Source of the DNA: JASBYZ01 sp029983705
GTDB taxonomy: Bacteria > Actinomycetota > Coriobacteriia > Coriobacteriales > JAEZZM01
Assembly: GCA_965119715.1 (NCBI GenBank)
Contig: OZ221969.1
Location: 868,001 to 932,000, forward strand
Reading direction: 5' to 3'
Length of the DNA stretch: 64,000 nt
This document shows positions 25,654 to 34,342 of the stretch, piece after piece (position 1 is the stretch's first letter; every line of letters starts with the position of its first letter). The notes under the pieces are model-generated. The model was not told the origin of the DNA. It was given only the letters and a program-made list of their open reading frames with translations, and searched no databases. Made by a program: the position numbers and the translations under genes.

Positions 25654-27290
25654 TAGATGAACTTCATATACAAAACCTTGCGCTCATCTCAAACGCAGGT
25701 CTTGTGTTCTCACCTAAATTTACTGTTTTAACTGGAGAAACTGGTTCTGGTAAGTCTGCAGTACTCAATGCACTTAAGCTTTTAGTAGGTGATCGAGCAG
25801 ATCAGGGTTGGCTTAAAGAGGGAACAGATAAACTCCAGGTTGAAGGCAGATATTTTTTAGACGATGATGACTCTGAAGACGGAGTGGTTATCAAAAGAAC
25901 CATGAGCTCAGATGGGAAAAGCCGGGTGCATATTGATGGCGCGATGTCTTCAGTAAAAGCTCTAGCGCAAGGCTATGGCTCAAGTGTTGACATGCTGGGC
26001 CAGCACGAACACCAGTCTTTGCTTAAGGCTCAAGCACACCCAGATATCTATGATGCTTGGATAGGCACAGAAGCACTTGACGCTAAGGCAAGCTATGAGC
26101 AAGCCTATCAAGAAAAGTTTGAGGCACAAGAGGCATATAACTCTGCGCTTGCCCTTGCAGAAGATAAATCAGGAGAGCTTGAAGAGGCTCGAGTGATTGT
26201 TGATAAAATCTCAAAGGTAAATCCAAAGCCGCACGAATACGATGAGCTTATGGAGGTGCTCAACAAGCTTGAGCATGCTGATAGCTTAGTTCAGATGTCA
26301 AGTGAGGTCTATGAGTTGCTTGAGGGCGAGGAGGGCTTGCTTGAAAAGCTTTCATACGCTCGTGACCTTGTCTTTCAAATATCAGATATTGATGAATCAA
26401 TTTCAGGCGAGTCGGAGCGTATTGACTCAGCACTTATAGAGCTTGGCGACATTGCACATGAGGTGCGTGCCTATAGAGATAGCATTGATTTAGATGATGC
26501 AAAACTTGAGGAGCTTAGGGTGCGCCACCAAGATTTACAGATGCTCATGCGTGCCTATGGTCCTAGTTTAGAAGAGGTCTTATCCACCTATGAGCAGTCC
26601 CAAAAGCGCGTAAGCGTAAGTGATGATGCTGAGTTTTATATTAATGAGGCAAAAAAGGCGCTCGATAAAAGCGAGAAAAATCTCTTAGAAAAGGCGCAGG
26701 ATTGGTTTGATATCCGCCGCGCCCATACAGAGAGTTTTTCATCACAGATAAGTGAATACCTACACCGTCTTGAGATGGAACAGTCAAGTTTTGAGGTGGA
26801 TCTTAAAGCGCTTGAGCCAGAAGATTTTAGCGCACATAAGGCTCACCAACTTGAGTTTAAACTTTCTCCAAGTAAGGATGTCTCACCAAAGTCACTTGCA
26901 CAAATTGCCTCAGGTGGTGAGGCAAGTAGAGTAATGCTTGCAATAAAGGCAGTAATGGGTCAGTCAGATAAGATTGAAACCCTAATATTTGATGAGGTAG
27001 ATGCAGGAATTGGTGGGCAAACTGCGCTTGCTGTGGGAGAGATACTCTCTGAGCTCTCTGAGACTCACCAAGTTATAGTAGTGTCCCACCTTCCACAGAT
27101 CGCGGTTTGCGCTGACACCCATTATTTAGTGTATAAATCAAGCAATAGTGAGGGTGCACTAGAAAGTTGCGTTACACTACTTGAAGGTGAAAAGCGAGTA
27201 GAAGAGATTTCTCGCATGCTTGCCGGAGAACATTCAACAAATTCAATGAGTTATGCAAGAGAGTTATTAGAAAAAGCGGGTGAGCTATGA
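25650..27290 (+). CDS. recN: DNA repair protein RecN
   Basis: A 546-residue SMC-like ATPase. Walker A is TGETGSGKSA near the N-terminus. Two central coiled-coil arms run from about 150 to 380. The signature region is LAQIASGGEASRVMLAIK and Walker B is LIFDEVDAGIGG. RecN holds broken DNA ends for recombination. The start is GTG overlapping nadK, and the end overlaps steA by 4 bp (ATGA). No SOS box is visible here, unlike the radical-SAM operon at 59 kb. Confidence 0.95.
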   Translation: MIDELHIQNLALISNAGLVFSPKFTVLTGETGSGKSAVLNALKLLVGDRADQGWLKEGTDKLQVEGRYFLDDDDSEDGVVIKRTMSSDGKSRVHIDGAMSSVKALAQGYGSSVDMLGQHEHQSLLKAQAHPDIYDAWIGTEALDAKASYEQAYQEKFEAQEAYNSALALAEDKSGELEEARVIVDKISKVNPKPHEYDELMEVLNKLEHADSLVQMSSEVYELLEGEEGLLEKLSYARDLVFQISDIDESISGESERIDSALIELGDIAHEVRAYRDSIDLDDAKLEELRVRHQDLQMLMRAYGPSLEEVLSTYEQSQKRVSVSDDAEFYINEAKKALDKSEKNLLEKAQDWFDIRRAHTESFSSQISEYLHRLEMEQSSFEVDLKALEPEDFSAHKAHQLEFKLSPSKDVSPKSLAQIASGGEASRVMLAIKAVMGQSDKIETLIFDEVDAGIGGQTALAVGEILSELSETHQVIVVSHLPQIAVCADTHYLVYKSSNSEGALESCVTLLEGEKRVEEISRMLAGEHSTNSMSYARELLEKAGEL

Positions 27291-28405
27291 GTTTTAGTGG
27301 GATAGCAATTAAAGATAGTCGCACTAAAGACATAGTTGAGCGCCTGGATTCAAACTCAATTGCTGTTATCAACCATTCTGATATGGATAGGGTCTCTGCA
27401 GAATCCTTAGCAAAGACTGGTGTTACCTGCGTGCTTAATGCTGCAGAATCTATCTCTGGCCTCTATCCAAATGTGGGCCCTAAAATCCTTCTTGATAAGG
27501 GCATTCACTTAATAGATAATTTGGGGCTTGAATTTTTTGATGCGGTATCTGAGGGTGAAGTATTACGAGTTATAGACGATGAAGTCTATAGGGGAGATGA
27601 GCTTTTAGCTAAAGGCGTTGAGCTCACAGAAAACTATGTGAGCCAAAAGATGGATAAGGCGCAGTTAAGCCTTGATACCAGGCTTGATGACTTTACCAGA
27701 AATACCCTCTCTTACCTCGAATACGACAGAGATGTACTCTTAAGTGATATGTGGGTGCCTCCAACAGACGTGCCAATTGCAGGACGTCATGTGCTGGTGG
27801 TTATCAGAGGCTATGATTATATGGAAGACCTGCGCGCTCTTCACGGTTATATTTCAGAGACGCGTCCGGTCTTTATTGGCGTGGACGGGGGAGCTGATGC
27901 CTTACTTGAGGCAGGCTACAAGCCCGATATCATCATAGGTGACATGGATTCTGTGAGTGATGAGGCGCTCTTATGCGGAGCTCAGCTGATAGCCCATGCC
28001 TACCCCGATGGTTCTTGTCCTGCTATGGACAGAATTAAGGCCTTAGGCCTCTCGGCAGATCCTTGGGCTTTGTCTGCAACCTCTGAAGATCTAGCGCTTC
28101 TGTTGGCCTATCATTCTCTTGCAGAGTTGATTGTTGCTGTTGGTACTCATGCAAATATGATTGAGTACCTTGATAAGGGAAGGGGCGGCATGTCATCAAC
28201 CTTCCTTGTTCGACTAAAGGTGGGCGATAAGCTCGTGGACGCTAAGGGCGTATCAAAGCTCTACCGTACCTCAGCAAAGCCCATACATGTCATAATAGTA
28301 ATTGTAGCTGCACTCATAGTTATGATTGCTACCTTTGCAATCTCTCCAGCCCTGCGCGATTCCTTGCGTTTGGTTTGGATTGGAATTCAGAATTCTTTAG
28401 GTTAG
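27287..28405 (+). CDS. steA: SteA-like protein, thiamin pyrophosphokinase fold with C-terminal membrane helix
   Basis: 372 residues. An N-terminal domain contains AINHSDMDRVSAESL and VTCVLNAAESISGLYPN. A nucleotide-binding pyrophosphokinase-like domain has FIGVDGGADALLEAGYKPD followed by IIGDMDSVSDEAL. One membrane helix lies near the C-terminus (IIVIVAALIVMIATFAI). It matches the Corynebacterium SteA / mycobacterial Rv1697 family, reported to act with SteB in cytokinesis. The recN-steA-steB order agrees. It overlaps recN by 4 bp. Confidence 0.85.
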   Translation: MSFSGIAIKDSRTKDIVERLDSNSIAVINHSDMDRVSAESLAKTGVTCVLNAAESISGLYPNVGPKILLDKGIHLIDNLGLEFFDAVSEGEVLRVIDDEVYRGDELLAKGVELTENYVSQKMDKAQLSLDTRLDDFTRNTLSYLEYDRDVLLSDMWVPPTDVPIAGRHVLVVIRGYDYMEDLRALHGYISETRPVFIGVDGGADALLEAGYKPDIIIGDMDSVSDEALLCGAQLIAHAYPDGSCPAMDRIKALGLSADPWALSATSEDLALLLAYHSLAELIVAVGTHANMIEYLDKGRGGMSSTFLVRLKVGDKLVDAKGVSKLYRTSAKPIHVIIVIVAALIVMIATFAISPALRDSLRLVWIGIQNSLG

Positions 28406-28412
28406 GGTTTAT

Positions 28413-29474
28413 ATGTATAACTTGAGATACCACATAATCACAATTGTTGCGATTTTTTTGGCATTGACCATTGGTATTGTAATGGGTGCTGCTATTGGTG
28501 GAAGTGAGGCCTTGCGCCAAACTTCATCATCACTAGTAACAAGCTTGCAGTCAGATTATAAAGAGGCAGTGGCTCAAAAAGACCAAATGGAAAATGAACT
28601 GAATGCTAAGCGCAGCTTTACTCAGATGTTTATAGAGGGCTGGGCAGATGGCGCGCTTGAAGATAGGCATGCAATTGTGGTCTCAGATAAGGGATCTCAA
28701 ACTGCTTACGAAGAAGTGCAAAAGCTTGTTGAGCAGGCCGGAGGGCATGCAACCCGCGTAATTATTAACCCTAAAGATTATACTGACCCTGCAAATAAAG
28801 AGCTTGCCGATGAGCTCATGGCAATTCTAGGCGTCTCGAAACCAGAAGACATTCAGAAAAACTTGAGCAAGGCACTTGTAAAAGAGTGGTCAAACGGGGA
28901 GTTTGGTCAGGAGACAAGCACAAGTGAGTCAAATGGAGCACTTGGGGTTATTAGTAAGATTATACCGGGCTCATCTTCTGAGAGTACAACTGCAGCTCAA
29001 AGTGAGGTAAGTAGCTCTGCAGCAGAGCCTCAGAGCAAGATTAAAGGTGAACTCAGCGCGCTCTTAGTTTCAGAAGGCGTCATTAACTTTAACGATTTAC
29101 CAGACAATCCAAAGAGAGCTAACTATATCGTAAACATTGCTGTTGAAGGAGAAGACCACAAGGCTATGCCTTGGGGCCTTGACCTTGCACAACAGGCCCT
29201 ACAAAACGGAATGTATTCTGTATCAACCCAGCTTTCTAATGTGGATGATAATTTGATTGTGGACGCTCAAACCAGAGGATTTTCTGCAGTTGCTGCACTT
29301 GATACCCAGGTGGGTAGCTATAGTGTGCTTGCACTTTTAGTAAGCGAACAAACTGGTGTATACGGTTTAGATGGTACTAAAGCCTATCCAGATCTTCCAA
29401 AAAGACCTACAACAACCGTTCAGGTAATTAGGCCTCAGCTCAGCGAAGAGACCACCAGCGCTCAAGCAGAATAG
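28413..29474 (+). CDS. steB: SteB/MctB family membrane protein
   Basis: 353 residues. One N-terminal membrane helix (IITIVAIFLALTIGIVMGAA at about 8-27) is followed by a coiled coil of about 50 residues and an extracytoplasmic domain. A Ser/Thr-rich insert lies at about 170-210. This is the DUF3186 family: mycobacterial MctB was described as a copper-transport factor, and its corynebacterial homologue SteB partners SteA in division. Placement right after steA supports the SteAB reading. Confidence 0.83.
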   Translation: MYNLRYHIITIVAIFLALTIGIVMGAAIGGSEALRQTSSSLVTSLQSDYKEAVAQKDQMENELNAKRSFTQMFIEGWADGALEDRHAIVVSDKGSQTAYEEVQKLVEQAGGHATRVIINPKDYTDPANKELADELMAILGVSKPEDIQKNLSKALVKEWSNGEFGQETSTSESNGALGVISKIIPGSSSESTTAAQSEVSSSAAEPQSKIKGELSALLVSEGVINFNDLPDNPKRANYIVNIAVEGEDHKAMPWGLDLAQQALQNGMYSVSTQLSNVDDNLIVDAQTRGFSAVAALDTQVGSYSVLALLVSEQTGVYGLDGTKAYPDLPKRPTTTVQVIRPQLSEETTSAQAE

Positions 29475-29485
29475 CACTTAAACCT

Positions 29486-30379
29486 ATGCTGCCACTCATC
29501 TCATATTTCATCCTATTTTTAACGACCATAGCTATTCCTGTCTTTGCCATGCGCATGCTCGCAAAAGAGCTTGAGCTTGTGGCTCCTCGTCAAAAGAACT
29601 ACCGCGGCAAAGAGGTCTGGCACGGACTTGGGGTAGTATGGGCTATTTGGATTTTAGGAGCCTGGATTGGTGGCATTATTATTGGTGCGATTGCAGGCTA
29701 TCAACCTTCTTGGCTTATTATGGTAAACGCAGCGCTTCCGTTAGTTATGGGGGCCTGTCTTTTTGGCATGTATGATGACTGGATCGGTTCAAGTTCAGAT
29801 GCCAAGGGCTTTAGTGGCCACTTTTCAAAACTTCTTGATTTTAGAATCTCAACTGGTGCCCTTAAGTTTATGGGAATTGGGCTGGTAACTATATTTACCG
29901 CAGCATCAATTACAGACCCTTTGGACGCAAACATTACTACGGTTGTAGAAATTGTACTTAAGGCCTGCGTAATTGCTCTGAGTGCAAACCTTATAAACCT
30001 TCTTGACCTACGCCCTGCTCGCGCACTGAAATCCTATACGGTAGGAGTGCTTGTGGCCTGCCTGATGCTTATTATTTTTATGGGAAAAATTTGGACTACC
30101 TATTCCTACTTTGCTCTTGTCTTTGCAAGTTTAGGTCCAGTATTTGCAAGCTGGAAATACGATGCAGAAGAACTTGGAATTATGGGGGACGCGGGTGCCA
30201 ATGCTATGGGCGCCTATATGGGATTTTTATTTGCAAGTGCCCTTCCTATCAGCGGACTTGTCTTGATATTTGCACTGCTTTTTGCGCTTAATGTCTTGAG
30301 TGAATTCAAGTCATTCTCTCAGATAATTGAGGGTTCAAAGATATTAAGCTTTATTGATAAACTTGGACGCAATGCCTAA
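29486..30379 (+). CDS. GT4 / MraY-WecA-like glycosyltransferase membrane protein
   Basis: A 297-residue polytopic protein with about eight helices. Signatures are FGMYDDWIG (the DDxxG-type aspartate pair of polyprenyl-phosphate sugar-1-phosphate transferases), NLINLLDLRPARALK, and IMGDAGANAMGAYMG. This is the pattern of MraY/WecA/TagO relatives that load a sugar-phosphate on undecaprenyl phosphate. The second gene of this superfamily in the window is mraY itself. Its position between steB and pyrG suggests a cell-envelope role alongside SteAB, but the substrate is unknown. The gene ends within a terminator-like hairpin. Confidence 0.75.
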   Translation: MLPLISYFILFLTTIAIPVFAMRMLAKELELVAPRQKNYRGKEVWHGLGVVWAIWILGAWIGGIIIGAIAGYQPSWLIMVNAALPLVMGACLFGMYDDWIGSSSDAKGFSGHFSKLLDFRISTGALKFMGIGLVTIFTAASITDPLDANITTVVEIVLKACVIALSANLINLLDLRPARALKSYTVGVLVACLMLIIFMGKIWTTYSYFALVFASLGPVFASWKYDAEELGIMGDAGANAMGAYMGFLFASALPISGLVLIFALLFALNVLSEFKSFSQIIEGSKILSFIDKLGRNA

Positions 30380-30393
30380 GTGAAGGCATTTTT
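30371..30393 (+). terminator. Weak Rho-independent terminator before pyrG
   Basis: A 7-bp stem, AATGCCT with AGGCATT around a six-base loop, is followed by TTT. The stop codon of the GT4 gene lies in the hairpin. The short stem suggests partial termination. Confidence 0.5.
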
Positions 30394-30450
30394 GGTATAC
30401 CATTATAAGAAAAATAATTTAGCTATCGTGAGGAGAAGGCTTAGAGGACT

Positions 30451-32091
30451 ATGACAAAACATATTATTGTTACTGGAGGCGTTGTTTCATCACTAGGTAA
30501 GGGTATTACAGCAGCTTCTCTTGGTCGTCTTATCAAGTCTCGTGGCTATAAGGTTACGATGCAAAAGATGGATCCATACCTTAATGTGGACCCAGGAACC
30601 ATGTCACCTTTTCAGCATGGTGAGGTATTTGTAACTGAAGATGGTCACGAAGGTGACCTTGATTTGGGCCACTATGAAAGATTTATTGATGAGAACCTAA
30701 CTCGTGAATCAAACTTTACCCAGGGCTCAATTTATAAAAGCCTTATTGCCCGTGAGCGAAAGGGCGAGTTTTTAGGTGGCACTGTCCAGGTTATTCCTCA
30801 CGTAACTAATGCAATCCAAGATAAGCTCTACAGAATCTCTGAGCAAACCAATGTAGATGTTGTTATCACTGAGATTGGCGGTACCATCGGAGATATTGAG
30901 GGCTCACCATTTATTGAAGCAGTAAGACAGTTTAGAAAGGCTAAGGGCTCAGAGAACGTAGCCTTTATCCATGTGTCCTTAGTTCCTTATATTGCTGCAG
31001 CTCATGAGGTCAAAACTAAACCAACTCAGCACTCAGTAAAAGAGCTCAGAAGCCTTGGTGTTCAGCCAGACTTTATTGTGCTGAGGTCTGACCATGAAAT
31101 TGAAGAGCACATCAAAAATAAGATTGCGCTCTTTTGTGACGTTGAGCCAGAGGCCGTATTTACCAACACCGACCTTGACTCAATTTATGAGATACCTGAG
31201 ATGCTTGCGCAGCAGCACATGGACACCATTGTGCTCAAACGTCTTGGTCTTGACCCTCACACCTCAGATATGTTTGAGTGGAACAAATATATTGAGAAGG
31301 CTCACGCAGCTAAGGGCGATATTAACATTGCGGTTGTAGGCAAATACGTATCCTTGCCTGATGCCTATCTTTCAGTTATTGAAGCGCTCAAGCATGCAGG
31401 TGTAGAGCTTGGCAAGCACGTAAATCCAGTGCTTATTGATGGAGAAAATCTTGACCCAGAAAAGGCAGAAGAGAGCCTCAAAGGTTTTGACGGCATCTTA
31501 GTGCCAGGCGGATTTGGTCTTCGCGGCATTGAAGGCAAGATTGCTGCGGTAAAGTATGCACGCGAGCACAAGATTCCATTTTTGGGAATTTGTTTGGGTA
31601 TGCAGGTTGCTGTTTGTGAGTACGCTCGCAACAAGGCTGGCCTTACTGATGCAAATTCAGCGGAGTTTGCAGATGACCTCAAAAAACTTGAGCATCCAGT
31701 AATTCACATCATGCCAGAGCAAGAAGATATTACCGATAAGGGCGGAACCATGCGCCTTGGCTCATATCCATGTAAGCTCAAAGCAGACTCACTTGCTAAA
31801 AAGCTCTATCAAGAAGACCTAATCTACGAGCGTCATCGTCACCGCTATGAGGTAAATAATGCATATCGCGATGACTTAGAGAATGCCGGTCTTGTTATCA
31901 GTGGTCTTTCTCCAAACAACAGACTAGTTGAAATTGTTGAGCTAACTAAGAAAGACCATCCGTTCTTTATTGCATGCCAGTTCCATCCAGAATTTAAGAG
32001 TAGACCAACCAGACCTCATCCGCTCTTTAAGGGTTTGATTGCTGCTGCTATAGACCAACAAGTAAAAGGAGGCGCTCAGGCACATGTCTAG
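30451..32091 (+). CDS. pyrG: CTP synthase
   Basis: 546 residues. The synthetase domain starts TKHIIVTGGVVSSLGKGITA and the glutaminase domain has the catalytic cysteine in LGICLGMQ plus a closing His/Glu pair in CQFHPEFKSRP. It makes CTP from UTP using glutamine. The ATG follows AGAGGA. The stop overlaps the next start by 8 bp, with a strong AAAAGGAGG inside the end of pyrG. The pyrG position after steAB is conserved with mycobacteria. Confidence 0.97.
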   Translation: MTKHIIVTGGVVSSLGKGITAASLGRLIKSRGYKVTMQKMDPYLNVDPGTMSPFQHGEVFVTEDGHEGDLDLGHYERFIDENLTRESNFTQGSIYKSLIARERKGEFLGGTVQVIPHVTNAIQDKLYRISEQTNVDVVITEIGGTIGDIEGSPFIEAVRQFRKAKGSENVAFIHVSLVPYIAAAHEVKTKPTQHSVKELRSLGVQPDFIVLRSDHEIEEHIKNKIALFCDVEPEAVFTNTDLDSIYEIPEMLAQQHMDTIVLKRLGLDPHTSDMFEWNKYIEKAHAAKGDINIAVVGKYVSLPDAYLSVIEALKHAGVELGKHVNPVLIDGENLDPEKAEESLKGFDGILVPGGFGLRGIEGKIAAVKYAREHKIPFLGICLGMQVAVCEYARNKAGLTDANSAEFADDLKKLEHPVIHIMPEQEDITDKGGTMRLGSYPCKLKADSLAKKLYQEDLIYERHRHRYEVNNAYRDDLENAGLVISGLSPNNRLVEIVELTKKDHPFFIACQFHPEFKSRPTRPHPLFKGLIAAAIDQQVKGGAQAHV

Positions 32092-33202
32092 AGTTGTAGA
32101 TAATTTTTTAAAGCTTGTACAAATTGACGCACCATCAAAACAAGAAAAGCCTATGGCAGATGAGCTCGTATCTCAGCTTAAGGCTCTCAATTTTGAGGTA
32201 CAAATTGATGACTCTGCTAAAGACAGCGGATCTAATACCGGAAACATTGTAGCAAAGTTAAAGGGTACGGGAGCAGGAAAGATTGTACTGTCTGCTCACA
32301 TGGACGCTGTGGATCCCTGCATTGGCATCAAGCCTGTTATAGGAGAAGACGGTGTTATTAGATCTTCAGGTGACACCATCTTGTCATCAGATGATAGATC
32401 AGGAGTAGCCTCCATTATTGAGGCAGTAAGCCGCATTCAAGAACAGAGCGAGAAGGCCTATCCAACAGTTATCATCACCTTCACCGTTCAAGAAGAGGTA
32501 GGACTTGTTGGCGCTAAGTATTTAGATGAGTCAATTTTTGCAAATAGTCCGCTCACTATTGTTGCTGATGGTGACGGTGACCCAGGAACTATCTGCATTG
32601 GTGCCCCATACCACTATACCTTTAAAACTAAGTTTACTGGTAAGGCATCTCATGCAGGTGTTGAACCAGAAAAGGGTATCTCGGCAATTGTGGTAGCATC
32701 AAAGGCAATCTCTGCTATTGAGTGGGGAAGACTTGACCATGAAACCAGCTCTAACTTAGGCCTTATTAAGGGTGGTAGAGCAGATAATATTGTTGCTGAA
32801 GAACTTGAGCTTACCGGTGAGTGCAGATCTTTAGATAAGCAAAAGGTTGAAAAAGCAAAAATTGATATCCAAGAAAGCTTTGAGAGAGCAGCTCTTGAGG
32901 CCGGTGCAAAAATTGAAATTGACTGGGATTTAGAATACGACGGCTACAAGTATGCTGAAGACGATGAAAACGTTTTGCTTCTTAAAAAAGCAGCACAAAG
33001 CGTAGGCCTAACTCCACGTTTGGAGTATTCAGGCGGTGGCTCTGATGCAAACATTATTGCAGGTAAGGGTGCAAAATCTGTCGTACTTGGTACCGGCATG
33101 ACCAACTTCCACTCAGTAGATGAGTGCATTAAGGTAGAGCACCTTGAGCAAACTGCTGATTTTATTGAGGCAATTATTTACCAAGTAGCACAAGAAGGGT
33201 AG
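32084..33202 (+). CDS. M20 family peptidase, PepT-like
   Basis: 372 residues. Metal-binding motifs of the M20 family are SAHMDAVDP, the bridging Asp in LSSDDRSGVAS, and the catalytic Glu in TFTVQEEVGLVGA. The dimerisation lid follows. Final ligands are the FHSVDE segment near 350. It is closest to the PepT-like YqjE type. It is a cytosolic aminotripeptidase by family; the exact substrate is not known. It starts inside the last codons of pyrG. Confidence 0.85.
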   Translation: MSRVVDNFLKLVQIDAPSKQEKPMADELVSQLKALNFEVQIDDSAKDSGSNTGNIVAKLKGTGAGKIVLSAHMDAVDPCIGIKPVIGEDGVIRSSGDTILSSDDRSGVASIIEAVSRIQEQSEKAYPTVIITFTVQEEVGLVGAKYLDESIFANSPLTIVADGDGDPGTICIGAPYHYTFKTKFTGKASHAGVEPEKGISAIVVASKAISAIEWGRLDHETSSNLGLIKGGRADNIVAEELELTGECRSLDKQKVEKAKIDIQESFERAALEAGAKIEIDWDLEYDGYKYAEDDENVLLLKKAAQSVGLTPRLEYSGGGSDANIIAGKGAKSVVLGTGMTNFHSVDECIKVEHLEQTADFIEAIIYQVAQEG

Positions 33203-33208
33203 ACAAAG

Positions 33209-34342
33209 ATGAGACTGGTGTGGGGCGTATGTGAGCAAATAGCAAAGCAGGAGCTTCATCTCCAGCATATTTTTGTTTCAAGTAAAGGTAGAGAGGGCGC
33301 ACTTAATGTGCGCCCTGCTCTTGTGTACACCAAGCTTACTGGTGAGGTGGCTTTAGGCGATAAGGTCCTTATCAACACCACTGGCTTTGACTTAGATTTG
33401 GGCACTGGAGGCTTTGATATTGTAATTGCTAAAGCGCCAAAATCTGAAGACAGTCCCTATGAGACGATGTATGAGACTGAGCATGAAGGTAAGATTATGA
33501 AGCTCAGATACACCCCTTTGCAAAAGGAAGTGTGCTCAATTGAGTCTCAAGAATCTGAGTTTCATGAACTCTTAAAATCTCAAACCTCCATTGAAGGTAT
33601 GCCGGTAGTATGCTGCAGTCTTCACTCTCAAGTATTTGCAGTGGCTCAGGCTATCAAAACTCAAAGTAAAGACTGCAAGATTGCCTACATCATGACTGAC
33701 GAGGCATCACTTCTTGCTGACTTATCAGAAAATCTTAAGTATGCGCGCGCTCATGACTTAATTGATACCTGCATTACCTGTGGTCAAGCCTATGGTGGGG
33801 ATTATGAGACGGTTAATTTGCACTCAGCACTTTTAGTAGCTCACCATGCGCTTAAGGCAGATATTTGTATTGTGGGGGTTGGGCCAGGCATTACTGGTAC
33901 TGACACCACCTTTGGTCACGGAGGTATTGCCCAAGGTGAGGCAATTAATGCAGTAAACGCAGTGAGAGGAACGGCAATTGCCTGTCTTAGAATGTCATCA
34001 GAAGATGAGCGCGAGCGCCACCAAGGTATTTCTCACCACTCACTTTCTGCACTCTCTCGCATAGCTTTAGCACCCTGTGCCATAGCAATTCCTGCAGATT
34101 TAGCTTTAAGTAAAGATGATGAAAGCTATTTTAATAAGCGTATTGACGCCCAACTTAGAGAGGGCGGCATCCTAACTATTCATAGAAGATTTAATGTTGA
34201 GAGCTATCCGGTAGAAGATTTTGGTCTTAAGCTTACCAGCATGGGCAGGTCTAAAGAAACAGATCCAGTATTTTTTAAGGCTTGTTATGCTGCGGGGGCT
34301 TTAGCTCTTGATTTTCATCGCCGTCAGATTTCTGAGAGGTAA
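33209..34342 (+). CDS. DUF3866 family protein of unknown function
   Basis: 377 residues. I recognise the DUF3866 pattern: an N-terminal beta domain (GEVALGDKVLINTTGFDLDL, then GTGGFDIVIA), then a segment PVVCCSLHSQVFAVAQA, then ADICIVGVGPGITGTDTTFG. The glycine-rich segment suggests ligand binding, but no activity is established for the family. Its place between pyrG and xerD corresponds to a NUDIX-type gene in mycobacteria. The 3' end overlaps the convergent FUSC gene by 68 bp. Confidence 0.75.
   Translation: MRLVWGVCEQIAKQELHLQHIFVSSKGREGALNVRPALVYTKLTGEVALGDKVLINTTGFDLDLGTGGFDIVIAKAPKSEDSPYETMYETEHEGKIMKLRYTPLQKEVCSIESQESEFHELLKSQTSIEGMPVVCCSLHSQVFAVAQAIKTQSKDCKIAYIMTDEASLLADLSENLKYARAHDLIDTCITCGQAYGGDYETVNLHSALLVAHHALKADICIVGVGPGITGTDTTFGHGGIAQGEAINAVNAVRGTAIACLRMSSEDERERHQGISHHSLSALSRIALAPCAIAIPADLALSKDDESYFNKRIDAQLREGGILTIHRRFNVESYPVEDFGLKLTSMGRSKETDPVFFKACYAAGALALDFHRRQISER

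Noticed and set aside
27140..27300. SOS box within or before recN
   Set aside because: No GAAC-N4-GTTC palindrome was found in the nadK-recN region; recN is within an operon here.
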